A stretch of 64,000 bases of DNA, taken from positions 1,486,692 through 1,550,691 of the forward strand of contig NC_020913.1 of assembly GCF_000300255.2 (NCBI RefSeq), written 5' to 3'. Of this stretch, positions 1-7,921 are shown piece by piece. The first letter of the stretch is position 1; the number at the start of each line of letters is the position of its first letter. This stretch comes from Candidatus Methanomethylophilus alvi Mx1201. Lineage in GTDB: Archaea > Thermoplasmatota > Thermoplasmata > Methanomassiliicoccales > Methanomethylophilaceae. The position numbers were made by a program, and so were the translations under genes. Below the pieces are notes generated by a model. The model was not told where the DNA came from, ran no database searches, and saw only the letters and a list, made by a program, of their open reading frames with translations.

Positions 1-123
1 GATTCCAACCTATATCTGGAAATCAACCTCATGATAGAGCGCCTACCGCACATATGGAGCGCAAGAGGAACCCCCTTGACATATGATTCCGGAAAGGACT
101 TCCCACGATCGGTGCCTATGTGA
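1..123 (+). CDS. C-terminal end of a gene cut by the window edge
   Basis: Frame 1 is open from the first base to a TGA at 121-123, giving 40 residues that end in RSVPM. Codon choice and the TGA stop match the genes around it, and the 44 bp to the end of the convergent zinc-ribbon gene is a normal gap. I do not recognise the family from so short a tail (it contains NLYLEINLMIERLPHIW). It could also be a chance open frame; only the sequence to the left can settle this. Confidence 0.4.
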   Translation, partial: DSNLYLEINLMIERLPHIWSARGTPLTYDSGKDFPRSVPM

Positions 124-167
124 TTCGAAGACTGGAGGATATTATGGACCGTATCCACAGAAGGGGA

Positions 168-599
168 TCAATCTTCCATCCCGTCTCCGGAACAGAACGG
201 ACATGACTTGTCCCATGGATCGCTGACGAAGTGCCTTCCGCACCTCCTACACACGTAGAAACGGAAATCGTCGGCCCTCCATCCGGACGCACCGCAGAAC
301 GAGCATGATTGATCCCAACCATCGGAAAGATAGGTCCTTCCGCATTGGCTGCATTTCATGAAGAACACCTTGTCGGTTTCCCAACCGTGGGCCCCGCAAT
401 GAGGGCAGTAAGCGCTCCATTCGTCCGAGATAAAAACGTGACCGCAACTGCTGCATTTGTAGAACCGAACCAATCTGTATCCCTTGGAATCTGGAACGCA
501 TACTGATTTAAAGAATTGCCCATGGCTGGATGGAAGAGGGGGAGACACGTGGACAAAACCCCTTTCCAAACCTGATTTCCACTGCCTTCCGCTACACAT
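168..599 (-). CDS. Small protein with three tandem zinc ribbons
   Basis: The product is about 143 residues. Its C-terminal two thirds are three repeats of about 33 residues, each with paired Cys motifs: CSSCGHVF...CPHCGAHGW, CSQCGRTY...CSFCGASGW and CRRCGRHF...CPFC. This is typical of rubredoxin-like or zinc-ribbon proteins that bind structural zinc, and no catalytic domain is visible. The first 40 residues look unstructured. The frame stays open upstream to 641, but that extension only translates an ATGCAT-rich repeat into an unlikely Met/His run, so I start at the ATG at 597-599; an even later start is possible. It is divergent from the HATPase regulator at 647, so the two may share a control region. 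Function unknown. Confidence 0.6.
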   Translation of the reverse strand: MCSGRQWKSGLERGFVHVSPPLPSSHGQFFKSVCVPDSKGYRLVRFYKCSSCGHVFISDEWSAYCPHCGAHGWETDKVFFMKCSQCGRTYLSDGWDQSCSFCGASGWRADDFRFYVCRRCGRHFVSDPWDKSCPFCSGDGMED

Positions 600-646
600 A
601 TGCATATGCATAAGTATGTGAGTATGCATGAGCATAAGCATTAGGG
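597..646. repeat. ATGCAT-rich short repeat between divergent genes
   Basis: About 50 bp contain repeated ATGCAT/ATGCATA-like units (tatgcatatgcataag, gtatgcatg, gcataagcat). They lie exactly between the divergent zinc-ribbon gene and the HATPase/wHTH gene. ATGCAT is self-complementary, so this could be a multi-site operator. It also inflates the apparent N-terminus of the minus-strand gene. Confidence 0.4.
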
Positions 647-1705
647 ATGCACATGGATGATAAGACGGAATTCAATGAAGAATGGCCTGAATACGACCGT
701 TTCGACGATTCTGCGAACGACGAAGCTTCGATCGACGACATCAGATGGGACCTCATCAACGACCACCTTGCCCGTACAGGAAGTCCTCTCAAAGGAGGGG
801 ATAAAGACACCCTCGTCCGCACCATGGGCCTCGCCAGGTGCATATCAGGAAAGATCAGACCCGTCAACGCCGGACTCCTGATGTTCAGCGATGACCCGGA
901 AAAGTACTTTGAAGGGGCCAGAGTAGAGATGTCGGTGGTTTCCGGACCGGGATGCTCCATAGATAATGTCTTCGAAGGCCCCTTGGGGTTCCAGCTCGGA
1001 TGTGCCCTCGGATTCGTGAAGAACGTGGTGGTCCGCGGAAAGACACAGGAGGGCCGTAACGACCGCACATACAACTGGCCTTACGAAAGTGTGAAAGAAG
1101 CCCTTGTAAACGCCGTATGTCACAAGGACTACCGCATATCCGAGCCTATAACCGTGAAGGTGTTCCCGGACCGTATCGAGGTCATGAGTTTTCCGGGTCC
1201 CGACCCCCGTATCCCTGAAGAGCGCGTAAAGGACATGACTATGCGGTCGTCATCCCTCAGAAACGAACGCATCACAGGATTCCTCAGAGAGATGGGACTC
1301 GCCGAGGGTAGGAATACCGGAATGCGGAAGATCACATCGGCCATGGAGGATAACGGCTCCGGAAGACCCTTCTGCGAGACCGATACGGGAAGGACCTATC
1401 TCCGTACAGTCCTCCCGGTGAACGAAAGATTCCTGGACGAGACGTCCGAGACCCTCATTCCTCGGAAGAACCGCAGGAACACCTCGGACGATGTGAAAAC
1501 ACGTATAATGGAGGCCCTCGGGAAAGAAGGGTGCATGACGTCCAAGGAACTTTGCGCAGCCGTGGGATACAGCAATGTGAACAATCTGTTCCGCAGATGT
1601 CTCGCAGAACTCATGGAGGAGAGGGAGATATCCTTCCTCTACCCCCTCAATCCGAGGGACCCCCGCCAGAAGGTCTGTCTGGTGAAAAGGCGACCTCTGG
1701 CATGA
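647..1705 (+). CDS. COG2865-type regulator: HATPase_c_4 domain plus C-terminal winged helix, lacking AlbA_2
   Basis: This 352-residue protein matches the C-terminal two thirds of the so-called RecG-like (COG2865) transcription regulators. Residues about 60-90 hold the segment that normally follows the AlbA_2/Schlafen domain (RPVNAGLLMF). Residues about 140-260 form the HATPase_c_4 region (SVKEALVNAVCHKDY, then a glycine-rich PFPGP/RNTGM part), and residues about 285-345 form a winged helix. Family members usually carry an N-terminal AlbA_2 DNA-binding domain; here only about 45 acidic residues precede the middle region, so that domain is missing or was lost. The start is ATG 647 or ATG 653. 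Role: probably DNA-binding regulation, not recombination. Confidence 0.7.
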   Translation: MHMDDKTEFNEEWPEYDRFDDSANDEASIDDIRWDLINDHLARTGSPLKGGDKDTLVRTMGLARCISGKIRPVNAGLLMFSDDPEKYFEGARVEMSVVSGPGCSIDNVFEGPLGFQLGCALGFVKNVVVRGKTQEGRNDRTYNWPYESVKEALVNAVCHKDYRISEPITVKVFPDRIEVMSFPGPDPRIPEERVKDMTMRSSSLRNERITGFLREMGLAEGRNTGMRKITSAMEDNGSGRPFCETDTGRTYLRTVLPVNERFLDETSETLIPRKNRRNTSDDVKTRIMEALGKEGCMTSKELCAAVGYSNVNNLFRRCLAELMEEREISFLYPLNPRDPRQKVCLVKRRPLA

Positions 1706-1733
1706 ACGGGGCGGGCATAAACCCGCCCTACGC

Positions 1734-2168
1734 TCACTGGAAGATCTCGCCGAGCATCTTCGCCGCGGCCTCCTCGGTCACCTTGGTCACCGAACCCTCC
1801 TCCCCCCTGATCAGACCGGCATAGTATCTGAACTGGTCCGCGGTGGTGGGGATGTCGATGATCGTCGTCTCCCTTATGGGCTTCCCTACATCCATGGCTT
1901 CGATCATAGCGAGTCTCGGGATGTTCTCCTCGATGATGTCGGCGATCTTGTTGAGTATCTTGGCCCTGTCCGCGGGCATGACGGCGGCCCATGCGGGGAA
2001 CGCCTCCTCGGCTGCTTTCACGGCCGCATCCACGTCCTCCTTGGTCGCCTCCGCACACTCGGCGAGTTTCTCGCCCGTGGCGGAACAAACGGTCGTGAAG
2101 GTCTTGCCGTCGGAGGCGGAGACCCACTTCCCCCCGATGAACAACTTGTACTCTTTGTCGAGTTTCAT
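1734..2168 (-). pseudogene. Aldehyde dehydrogenase, N-terminal fragment only
   Basis: The protein begins MKLDKEYKLFIGGKWV and continues with the classic ALDH N-terminus (VKAAEEAFPAWAAVMPADRAKILNKIADII... DQFRYYAGL). It stops after about 144 residues with a short unrelated tail (AAAKMLGEIFQ). Full ALDHs are about 480-500 residues, and the catalytic Glu and Cys lie in the missing part, so it cannot be an active dehydrogenase. In-frame ATGs at 2192 and 2213 are alternatives, but homology favours 2168. The convergent HATPase gene ends 28 bp away, so the rest was deleted rather than frameshifted. A palindrome (2226-2242) sits just upstream. Confidence 0.75.
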
Positions 2169-2225
2169 TACGTCTGCGACTTCTGATTTCATTGCTAGAC
2201 ATATTCGGAACATCGTATGAAAATC

Positions 2226-2242
2226 GTGCTACTTGTTAGCAC
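2226..2242. promoter_or_regulatory. Short palindrome upstream of the ALDH fragment
   Basis: GTGCTA-CTTGT-TAGCAC is a perfect 6-bp inverted repeat with a 5-nt spacer. It lies about 60-75 bp upstream of the ALDH fragment start in an AT-rich stretch with further GTTAA motifs. It could be an operator, but no regulator gene is adjacent. Confidence 0.3.
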
Positions 2243-2319
2243 TTATCAATTGATACACGTTAACACATAGCACTGTTAAAAGACCCAGATGGATGGGATC
2301 ACAAACAACGTATGTTGAA

Positions 2320-2462
2320 AAATCGGGTGGGGCGAACGCTCCCCACCCTCCGGAACCGACCGCAGACCATTACACTGCGGGAACGGATCCGAACGCGCCG
2401 TCTCTCTGCGAGATCCGAAGACGGATGCCGAAGGTTTCCGTTGCCGTACTCCCCGACGCGAT
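2320..2462 (-). ncRNA. Candidate small structured RNA with its own promoter and terminator
   Basis: The space between the M24 peptidase gene and the ALDH fragment has no convincing protein gene but looks like a transcription unit on the minus strand. A TATA-like GTTAAATAC (2484-2492) lies about 26 nt before the proposed start near 2462. At the far end a perfect 8-bp hairpin (2325-2348, GGGTGGGG/CCCCACCC) is followed on the minus strand by GATTTTTC, a T-rich release signal. Inside is at least one small perfect stem-loop (ATCCG-TCTT-CGGAT). It matches no RNA family I know; it is not 5S, SRP or RNase P by conserved motifs. Alternatively it is a long 3' trailer of the peptidase mRNA. Confidence 0.4.
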
Positions 2463-2548
2463 GGAGTAATCATCCCACTCAATGTATTTAACCTACAGTA
2501 TCTGTTCCCAGCATTGGCATTATTTCGCATACTGTGGACACATGTGCG

Positions 2549-3637
2549 TCATACTACGGTCAGTTCATGGGGGAAATCGGTGAGCCTTTCGCACCCGTCC
2601 TCCGTGATCAGTACGGTGTCCTCGATCCTTATCCCTCCGACCCCGGGTATGTATATGCCGGGCTCCGCCGACACTATGTTCCCCGCAGACAGGACCTGTT
2701 CCGATCTGGGACTTACGTATATGGGCTGATGGACGTCCATACCGATACCGTGTCCGAACGAGTGGATGAATTTCCCTTTGAATTCGGAGGCGTCGATGAT
2801 CTTCCTCGCGGCAAGGTCGGCATCCTTGGCCATGGCCCCGGCCCTGTAGGCGTCTATCCCCGCCTGCTGCGCCTCCCTTACCACCTCATATGCCCTCTCC
2901 AGGATCTCGGGAGGCTTACCGAGGAACAATGTCCTGGTCATATCGGAACAATATCCTCCCCATTTGCACCCGAAATCGAAGAGTGCCGCATCGCCCTTCT
3001 TCAGACGATAGTCGGCCGGCATGTAGTGAGGCATGCTGGAATTGGGTCCGAAAGCCGCTATGGTGTCGAATGCGAGACCTCTCCCTCCGAGCTCCTGCAT
3101 CCTGATCTCCATCCTGGTGGCGACATCGGTCTCGGAGACGCCTTCGGAAAGATAGTCGGGAAGCTCCTTGGCCACCTTGGAAGATATCGAGCAGGCCTTC
3201 CTGATGGCCTCGATCTCCTTCCCATCCTTTATCGCCACGGTGTCTGCCACGGCCTTCCTGGCATCGACCACCTCATAATCGTATCCGGTAAGTTTTTTGA
3301 TGCCCGTGACCGTACTGTAGGGGACCGAATCCACGTTGAATCCGACCCTCTTGCATCCTTCGAGGGATTCCTTGAAGATGGATTCCAATTCCGACCTGTT
3401 ATGGAACACCTTGACGTCCCCGCGGCCGGTACGCGCCGACTCCTCCTCCAGGACATTCACTATGACGTCCTGGGAACCGTCCTTCCTGACCACTATGTAA
3501 CAGTCCTCGAACACCCCTCCCGTAGGCTCCAAGAGATATCTGTACGTGGAATCCAGGAAGTTCTCCCCGCCGTTGGCGATCACTATGGCGTCCATGTCGG
3601 GCGCATTCGCCATAAGCCTTTCTGATCTGCTTGCCAT
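2549..3637 (-). CDS. M24 family metallopeptidase (Xaa-Pro aminopeptidase/dipeptidase type)
   Basis: This 362-residue cytosolic metallopeptidase removes or cleaves N-terminal X-Pro. The N-terminal creatinase-like domain covers about residues 1-130 and the pita-bread catalytic domain about 135-362. The expected dinuclear metal ligands are visible: Asp in ALFDFG and in CSDMTR, His in FGHGIGMDVH (about 296), Glu in SAEPGIYI (about 325) and Glu in IRIEDTVL (about 339). The length is normal for archaeal PepQ-like enzymes. It appears monocistronic. The family includes creatinase-like members, so the exact substrate is inferred. Confidence 0.9.
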   Translation of the reverse strand: MASRSERLMANAPDMDAIVIANGGENFLDSTYRYLLEPTGGVFEDCYIVVRKDGSQDVIVNVLEEESARTGRGDVKVFHNRSELESIFKESLEGCKRVGFNVDSVPYSTVTGIKKLTGYDYEVVDARKAVADTVAIKDGKEIEAIRKACSISSKVAKELPDYLSEGVSETDVATRMEIRMQELGGRGLAFDTIAAFGPNSSMPHYMPADYRLKKGDAALFDFGCKWGGYCSDMTRTLFLGKPPEILERAYEVVREAQQAGIDAYRAGAMAKDADLAARKIIDASEFKGKFIHSFGHGIGMDVHQPIYVSPRSEQVLSAGNIVSAEPGIYIPGVGGIRIEDTVLITEDGCERLTDFPHELTVV

Positions 3638-3720
3638 AGAGCCGCATATCGCATCGGAGTAGTTAAGACTGCATATGAAGGACGGTGTAAAGGTGAACCC
3701 GCCCCACGAAAATGACCAGC

Positions 3721-4259
3721 AAATGAAAACGTGCGCTTTCGTCTTGGATCGAGTACTGTTTTAAAAGTACGGCATTCGATACCAATTCGCTAAAACAGGA
3801 GGCGAATGCCGCATGAGATACATAGGCCTGGATGTACATAAGGATAATATCACCGCCTGCATCCTTTCGGACGCGGGCAAGGTGGTTTTCGAGAAGGATT
3901 TCAAGAAAACGGACGGAACCTGCGACTGTCTCGCCGAACTTTTCGACCATGTGGGAAAGAGCGGATTCTGTGTCCTGATGGAAACCGGTACCTATGCTTA
4001 TCCGCCGTACAGGTTCTTCAGCGACAGGGGCTGTGCCGTGGACTGCGTCCACGCACAGTGCCTGAAGATAATCACGCAGACCGACAAGAAAAAATTACGG
4101 AGACTGCCGAAGACCAAGCCCGAAAAGTCATCTTACGGATCTTACCGTCTATAGGAAATTGAGATTGTTCCCAGTCCTTGGAGCAATTTCCGGAGAGTTT
4201 TTTAGCGTAAGCTATAAAATTTAAGTTAGAAATAGTGCAAAAAGCGCACGTTTTCATTT
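3721..4259. mobile_element. 539-bp element with 19-bp terminal inverted repeats carrying an IS110-type fragment
   Basis: A perfect 19-bp inverted repeat (AAATGAAAACGTGCGCTTT) bounds this segment at 3721-3739 and 4241-4259. Inside is a truncated transposase frame. I see no clear target-site duplication. Classical IS110 elements lack such long terminal repeats, so this may be a non-autonomous MITE-like derivative or a composite of two elements. It lies between the promoter region of the M24 peptidase gene and the terminator of nadX. Confidence 0.6.
3813..4154 (+). pseudogene. IS110 family transposase, N-terminal fragment
   Basis: The 113-residue frame begins MRYIGLDVHKDNITACI, the first acidic motif of the DEDD (RuvC-like) domain of IS110 transposases (GLDVHK). 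It continues through FCVLMETGTYAYPPYRFF and VDCVHAQCLK. IS110 transposases are about 340-420 residues with a C-terminal Transposase_20 domain; here the frame degenerates after about residue 90 and ends at a TAG. It cannot be functional. It has a ribosome-binding-like GGAGG 10 nt upstream. Confidence 0.8.
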
Positions 4260-4289
4260 AAGGAAATGAAAGAACCGGACCGAGGTATG

Positions 4290-4319
4290 CCGGAGGCCCT
4301 TGCAGAATAGGGCCTCCGG
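4290..4319 (-). terminator. Hairpin terminator after nadX
   Basis: CCGGAGGCCCT-TGCAGAAT-AGGGCCTCCGG is a perfect 11-bp stem 15 bp beyond the nadX stop codon. It is a likely 3' end signal for nadX. Confidence 0.6.
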
Positions 4320-4334
4320 AAGAGGATCGATGTT

Positions 4335-5141
4335 TCAGACCCCTATCCACTCGTTCCTGCATATCCTCTTCAGAGCGGATATGGCCGCGAGGGCGGCGAG
4401 ATGGGACGTCTTGGGATTATCGGCCTCGGGCACATTGAATGTGTGTGCCACGGCCTTACCGAATTTCCCTTCGAACCTAAGCTCGTGGGAGTTGCTGGTG
4501 GCCGCGGGATCCAGAACTATGGTGACCTTGGTCCTGTCGAAACCGAGACCCAGAAGGGAGACGGTGGCCGCCACGTTGATGTTCTTCGGGAAGATCTTGA
4601 CGGCCTCCCTGGCAGGACCCAAGTAAATGACCGTCTTCTCTTTGATCTTGTCGACCTCTATGCCCTTGTCTACGAGATACTGTACGCCCGCAAGAGACTT
4701 CGGACCCTTGGTGGTGATGAGTTCGACGGAATCGATCTCATCGCAGCTGGCACTTCTCAGACCGTCGACGCCGCACAATGCCCCTGTGGGGATGAATATC
4801 TTGGCCTCGTGCTCTTTGGCACTCTGGAAGAGTGTGTTCCTGTAATCGTCGTCCACGAGGGATCCGACGGACATGATCATGATGTCCACCCCTCTCGCGA
4901 CCACTTTAGGTGCCACCTCTTTGGCGGCGGCCTGCGAGGATGCCTCGATGACTAGGTCGCAGTGGTAGAGCTCGTCCTCCACGGAATCCACGACGATCGC
5001 CTTCCTGAGGGAGGCGGCCACATTGTCGGCCAGATCCTTCCTTATGTCGACCAGGTAGATCCTCTTGACCTCTTCCATGTCATCCGCGGCCTTGGCCAGC
5101 CTGGAGCCGATGGAACCGCATCCGACGATAGTTATTCTCAT
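4335..5141 (-). CDS. nadX: L-aspartate dehydrogenase
   Basis: This 268-residue NAD(P)-dependent enzyme oxidises L-aspartate to iminoaspartate, the first step of NAD biosynthesis in archaea that lack L-aspartate oxidase. The N-terminus has the Rossmann motif GCGSIG (residues 7-12). The middle contains the family pattern IMIMSVGSL and a tract with FIPTGALCGVDGLRSA that lines the active site. The C-terminus (RFEGKFGKAVAHTFNVPEADNPKTSHLA) carries the usual catalytic-domain ending. Length is typical. Partner genes nadA and nadC are not in the window. It seems to be transcribed alone, ending at the hairpin 4290-4319. Confidence 0.92.
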   Translation of the reverse strand: MRITIVGCGSIGSRLAKAADDMEEVKRIYLVDIRKDLADNVAASLRKAIVVDSVEDELYHCDLVIEASSQAAAKEVAPKVVARGVDIMIMSVGSLVDDDYRNTLFQSAKEHEAKIFIPTGALCGVDGLRSASCDEIDSVELITTKGPKSLAGVQYLVDKGIEVDKIKEKTVIYLGPAREAVKIFPKNINVAATVSLLGLGFDRTKVTIVLDPAATSNSHELRFEGKFGKAVAHTFNVPEADNPKTSHLAALAAISALKRICRNEWIGV

Positions 5142-5336
5142 GTTTCCGTTGTTAGTATTGTCAGATATTAAATAGTATCCTAAATTACGATGATTTATCT
5201 ACAATAATCGTCATCAATCAACGGATTACAATATTTTTCAGTATATCGTTTTACGATTTTCGAAAAATGAAACGATTTGAAAAGTACCGCCCCCGGGATC
5301 TGGGATACGGTCTTCTGGAACAGCCGTCACAGCCTG

Positions 5337-5358
5337 CGCCTCCGATGCACCGGAGGCG
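5337..5358. other. Hairpin in the nadX-archease intergenic region
   Basis: The 297-bp gap 5142-5438 between divergent nadX and archease genes has no convincing protein gene. Its left part is AT-rich promoter-like sequence. Its right part is GC-rich, with a perfect 8-bp stem (CGCCTCCG at 5337, CGGAGGCG at 5351) and a weaker GTCGG/CCGAC stem after it. It may be a leader structure or a small RNA; the evidence does not separate these. Confidence 0.3.
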
Positions 5359-5438
5359 TCACGGATATCGTCGGGTCTGAAGGCCGACCCCCCCCGCCCA
5401 TGCCAATTTACTAATCCTACCGAGGGGATGGTCGGTAC

Positions 5439-5846
5439 ATGAAGAGGTACGAGGTGCTCGACCACACCGCCGATCTCATGATCAGAGGATACGGCTCCAC
5501 ACTGGAGGAATGCTATGCCAACCTGGCCTACGGGATGTTCGACCAGACGGTGGACCTCTCCGGCATAGAGCCTGTCGAGACGAGGCACATAGAAGTCGAG
5601 GGGGAGGATGCGGAGGATGCTCTGTACTCGCTTCTGGCAGAACTCCTCTTCATAGAGGACTACGATAACATAATCATGTGCCAGTTCTCGATTTCTATCG
5701 ACGGCGACCGCATCGTATGCGACTGTGCGGGCGAGAAGTTGGACCGTTCCCGCATGCACATAAAAGGGGAGATAAAGGCGGTCACATACCACATGATGAG
5801 GATAGACCCGGAAAAACCGGAGGTCACGGTCCTCTTCGACGTCTGA
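5439..5846 (+). CDS. Archease, RNA ligase RtcB activator
   Basis: This 135-residue protein is full length for archease, the small metal-binding cofactor that speeds guanylylation and turnover of the RtcB tRNA-splicing ligase. The N-terminal DHTAD motif (residues 8-12) and the C-terminal VTVLFDV end supply the conserved acidic metal site, and TLEECYANLAYGMF and LLAELLFIED are the signature helices. No rtcB gene is within the window, so the pairing is in trans. GAGGGGATGG lies upstream of the ATG. Confidence 0.93.
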   Translation: MKRYEVLDHTADLMIRGYGSTLEECYANLAYGMFDQTVDLSGIEPVETRHIEVEGEDAEDALYSLLAELLFIEDYDNIIMCQFSISIDGDRIVCDCAGEKLDRSRMHIKGEIKAVTYHMMRIDPEKPEVTVLFDV

Positions 5847-5924
5847 TCCGCAGCACCCTCCCCCGCCGCATGAGCGGAAAATCGTCTATTTCTTTAATAG
5901 GGATGCAGACATACGGTCAGACAT

Positions 5925-6743
5925 ATGCTAAAACTAGGCTGGTTCTCCACTGGAAGGGGTCCGGGCTCCAGGAACCTTCTGAAAGCAGTCATGGATGAGA
6001 AGGAGAAAGGAGGCCTCGACATCGAGGTACCCTTCGTCTTCTGTAACTGGGACAATACCGAGGTACCCAACTCCAGGAAGGAACAGAGACAGATGTTCTT
6101 CGACATGGTGGAGGGCTACGGCATACCCCTGGTCACCGAATCGTGGAAGAAGTTCATGCCGGAACTCAGGAAAGAGGACGAGGCGGCCTGGGGAAGCGAA
6201 TACGGGAAGGTGCTCAGAGAGAAGACCCAGGGGTACGGCATGCAGCTGGGGATCCTCGCAGGATACATGCTGTGGATGGACGATGAGACCTGCGACGCCT
6301 ACGACATGCTGAACCTGCACCCGGCCCTCCCGACAGGTCCGAAAGGCACATGGCAGGAGGTCATCTGGCAGCTCATCGGCGAAGATGCGGAGGACCAGGG
6401 GGTCATGATGCATATATGCACCAAGGAGCACGACAGGGGCGACGCCCTCACCTATTGCCGCTTCCCTATAAGGGGAGGGGACTACGACGCCCTGTGGGCG
6501 CAGATGTACGAGAAACTGAAGACCAAGGACCTTGAACAGATAAGGGCCGAGGAGGGGGAGGACGAGCCTCTCTTCCGCAGGATAAGGGAGGATGGGGCGA
6601 AGAGGGAGCTTCCCCTCATCGTCGAGACGATAAGGCTGTTCGCCGACGGGAAGGTCTGCATCAGGGACAAAAGGCTGTGGAGGGATGGGAAGAAACTCGA
6701 CGGACCTTACGACCTCTCGAAAGAAGTGGATGGGGCGATCTGA
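5925..6743 (+). CDS. Formyltransferase-family protein (PurN-like fold)
   Basis: This 272-residue protein has the N-terminal Rossmann-like fold of formyltransferases (LGWFSTGRGPGSRNLLKAV). It retains the core folate/formyl-transfer motif NLHPALP at about residue 135 and an Asp-containing segment after it (EDQGVMMHICTKEHDRGD). The last 60 residues are charged and family specific. True PurN is shorter (about 200 residues) and has a different N-terminus, so this is a divergent paralogue and its formyl acceptor is unknown. It ends exactly where the next gene starts (TGA then GTG), so the two are co-translated. Confidence 0.7.
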   Translation: MLKLGWFSTGRGPGSRNLLKAVMDEKEKGGLDIEVPFVFCNWDNTEVPNSRKEQRQMFFDMVEGYGIPLVTESWKKFMPELRKEDEAAWGSEYGKVLREKTQGYGMQLGILAGYMLWMDDETCDAYDMLNLHPALPTGPKGTWQEVIWQLIGEDAEDQGVMMHICTKEHDRGDALTYCRFPIRGGDYDALWAQMYEKLKTKDLEQIRAEEGEDEPLFRRIREDGAKRELPLIVETIRLFADGKVCIRDKRLWRDGKKLDGPYDLSKEVDGAI

Positions 6744-7871
6744 GTGCCGGACGAGATCAATCCGATGGCGGATATGGGCCTGATACATGACAAACAGACG
6801 ATATTGGAACCGCAAGGATTCCTGACGGACTGCGACACCGTCAGAGACCTCTGCGAGAGATTCATACCGCAGGGAGGGAAGTTCTACGACCTGATCGACA
6901 GGTACGGCATCGTCACATCCTACGTACTGAACCGTGACGACCAAGGCCGCGGGGCCGATACCGTCAGGATGGTCGCCCCCTTCCTGAAGGCGTTCGGGGC
7001 GACGGACTACGACGTAATGAGGTTCTATCAGGAGCACCTGACGACCGCAGGCAGTGCCAAGGAGACGATCAAGTACTTCATCGACGTCATGCCGACCTTC
7101 ATGGACAGCAGCATGTACGAACATGCTACGGACGCCCTCTGCGACAAACTGGAGATCCCGAGAGGCATGGCGAGTTCCACCTCCCTCGACCTGAGTGACG
7201 ATGCATGCGGCATGACCCGGCAGGAATGCTGGGACCTCCGCACGATGGCCAAAGAGATCGTCGAGCTGAAAATGCCTCGTGACAAGTACGAGCTGGACGT
7301 TCCCCTGGAACTCAGCTCCGCAGAGACCAGGATGATCTCGGCCCTGGACGACATCTTCCTCAACAGGCTCAGCGGGACGGCCGCCGCGGATATGATCTCC
7401 AACACTGTTTCCGTGGGGGCCAACGAGAAGGCGTATGCCCTTCTGGACATAAGGAAGTCCACCCAGGTGGACCTCGATGGGACCATATACGTGGGAGGGG
7501 ACATAATCGACTACCAGGTGATGGACCTTGTGAAGGACGGGAACGGACTGTCCCTGTCGTTCAACGGCAGCGAGTTCGCGGTCCACGGAGCGAATGTTGC
7601 GGTCCTCTCCAAGGACTGCACCGTCGTAGCAGTACTTGCCGCGGAATTCTACAGCACCGGGATACAGGGCGTCTTCGACCTCGTGGACAACTGGAACCGC
7701 GACTACCTGAAGAATGCGGACTGCCCCGACAGAAACCTGATGGACCGCATGCTGGCACTTAATCCGAGGAAGCTTCCCGAGGTATACCGCATCACCCGCG
7801 GCAACGTAGGGGACGTGGCCGCCAAAAGCAATGCGTTCAGAAAGAGATGGATGTACAGAAAGAAGAATTGA
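6744..7871 (+). CDS. EhaR-like HAD superfamily protein
   Basis: This 375-residue protein starts at GTG immediately after the upstream stop. Residues about 25-140 resemble the archaeal HAD-like proteins annotated as energy-converting hydrogenase A subunit R: TDCDTVRDLCERFIPQGGKF, then APFLKAFGATDYDVMRFY and MPTFMDSSMYEHATDALCDKL. The DxD of HAD enzymes is present as DCD. The C-terminal 200 residues contain a second cap/core part (AVLSKDCTVVAVLAAEF). No eha hydrogenase genes are nearby, so the hydrogenase label is probably only a family name. Pairing with the formyltransferase suggests a shared small-molecule pathway, not identified. Confidence 0.55.
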   Translation: MPDEINPMADMGLIHDKQTILEPQGFLTDCDTVRDLCERFIPQGGKFYDLIDRYGIVTSYVLNRDDQGRGADTVRMVAPFLKAFGATDYDVMRFYQEHLTTAGSAKETIKYFIDVMPTFMDSSMYEHATDALCDKLEIPRGMASSTSLDLSDDACGMTRQECWDLRTMAKEIVELKMPRDKYELDVPLELSSAETRMISALDDIFLNRLSGTAAADMISNTVSVGANEKAYALLDIRKSTQVDLDGTIYVGGDIIDYQVMDLVKDGNGLSLSFNGSEFAVHGANVAVLSKDCTVVAVLAAEFYSTGIQGVFDLVDNWNRDYLKNADCPDRNLMDRMLALNPRKLPEVYRITRGNVGDVAAKSNAFRKRWMYRKKN

Positions 7872-7921
7872 CGTCCACCGGGCAGGGAGGAGCCTGGATC
7901 CCCTCCCTGCCGCGGAATCTT

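Noticed and set aside
5934..7586. 550-codon open frame antisense to the formyltransferase/HAD pair
   Set aside because: No domain, and it overlaps two co-translated genes with good motifs.
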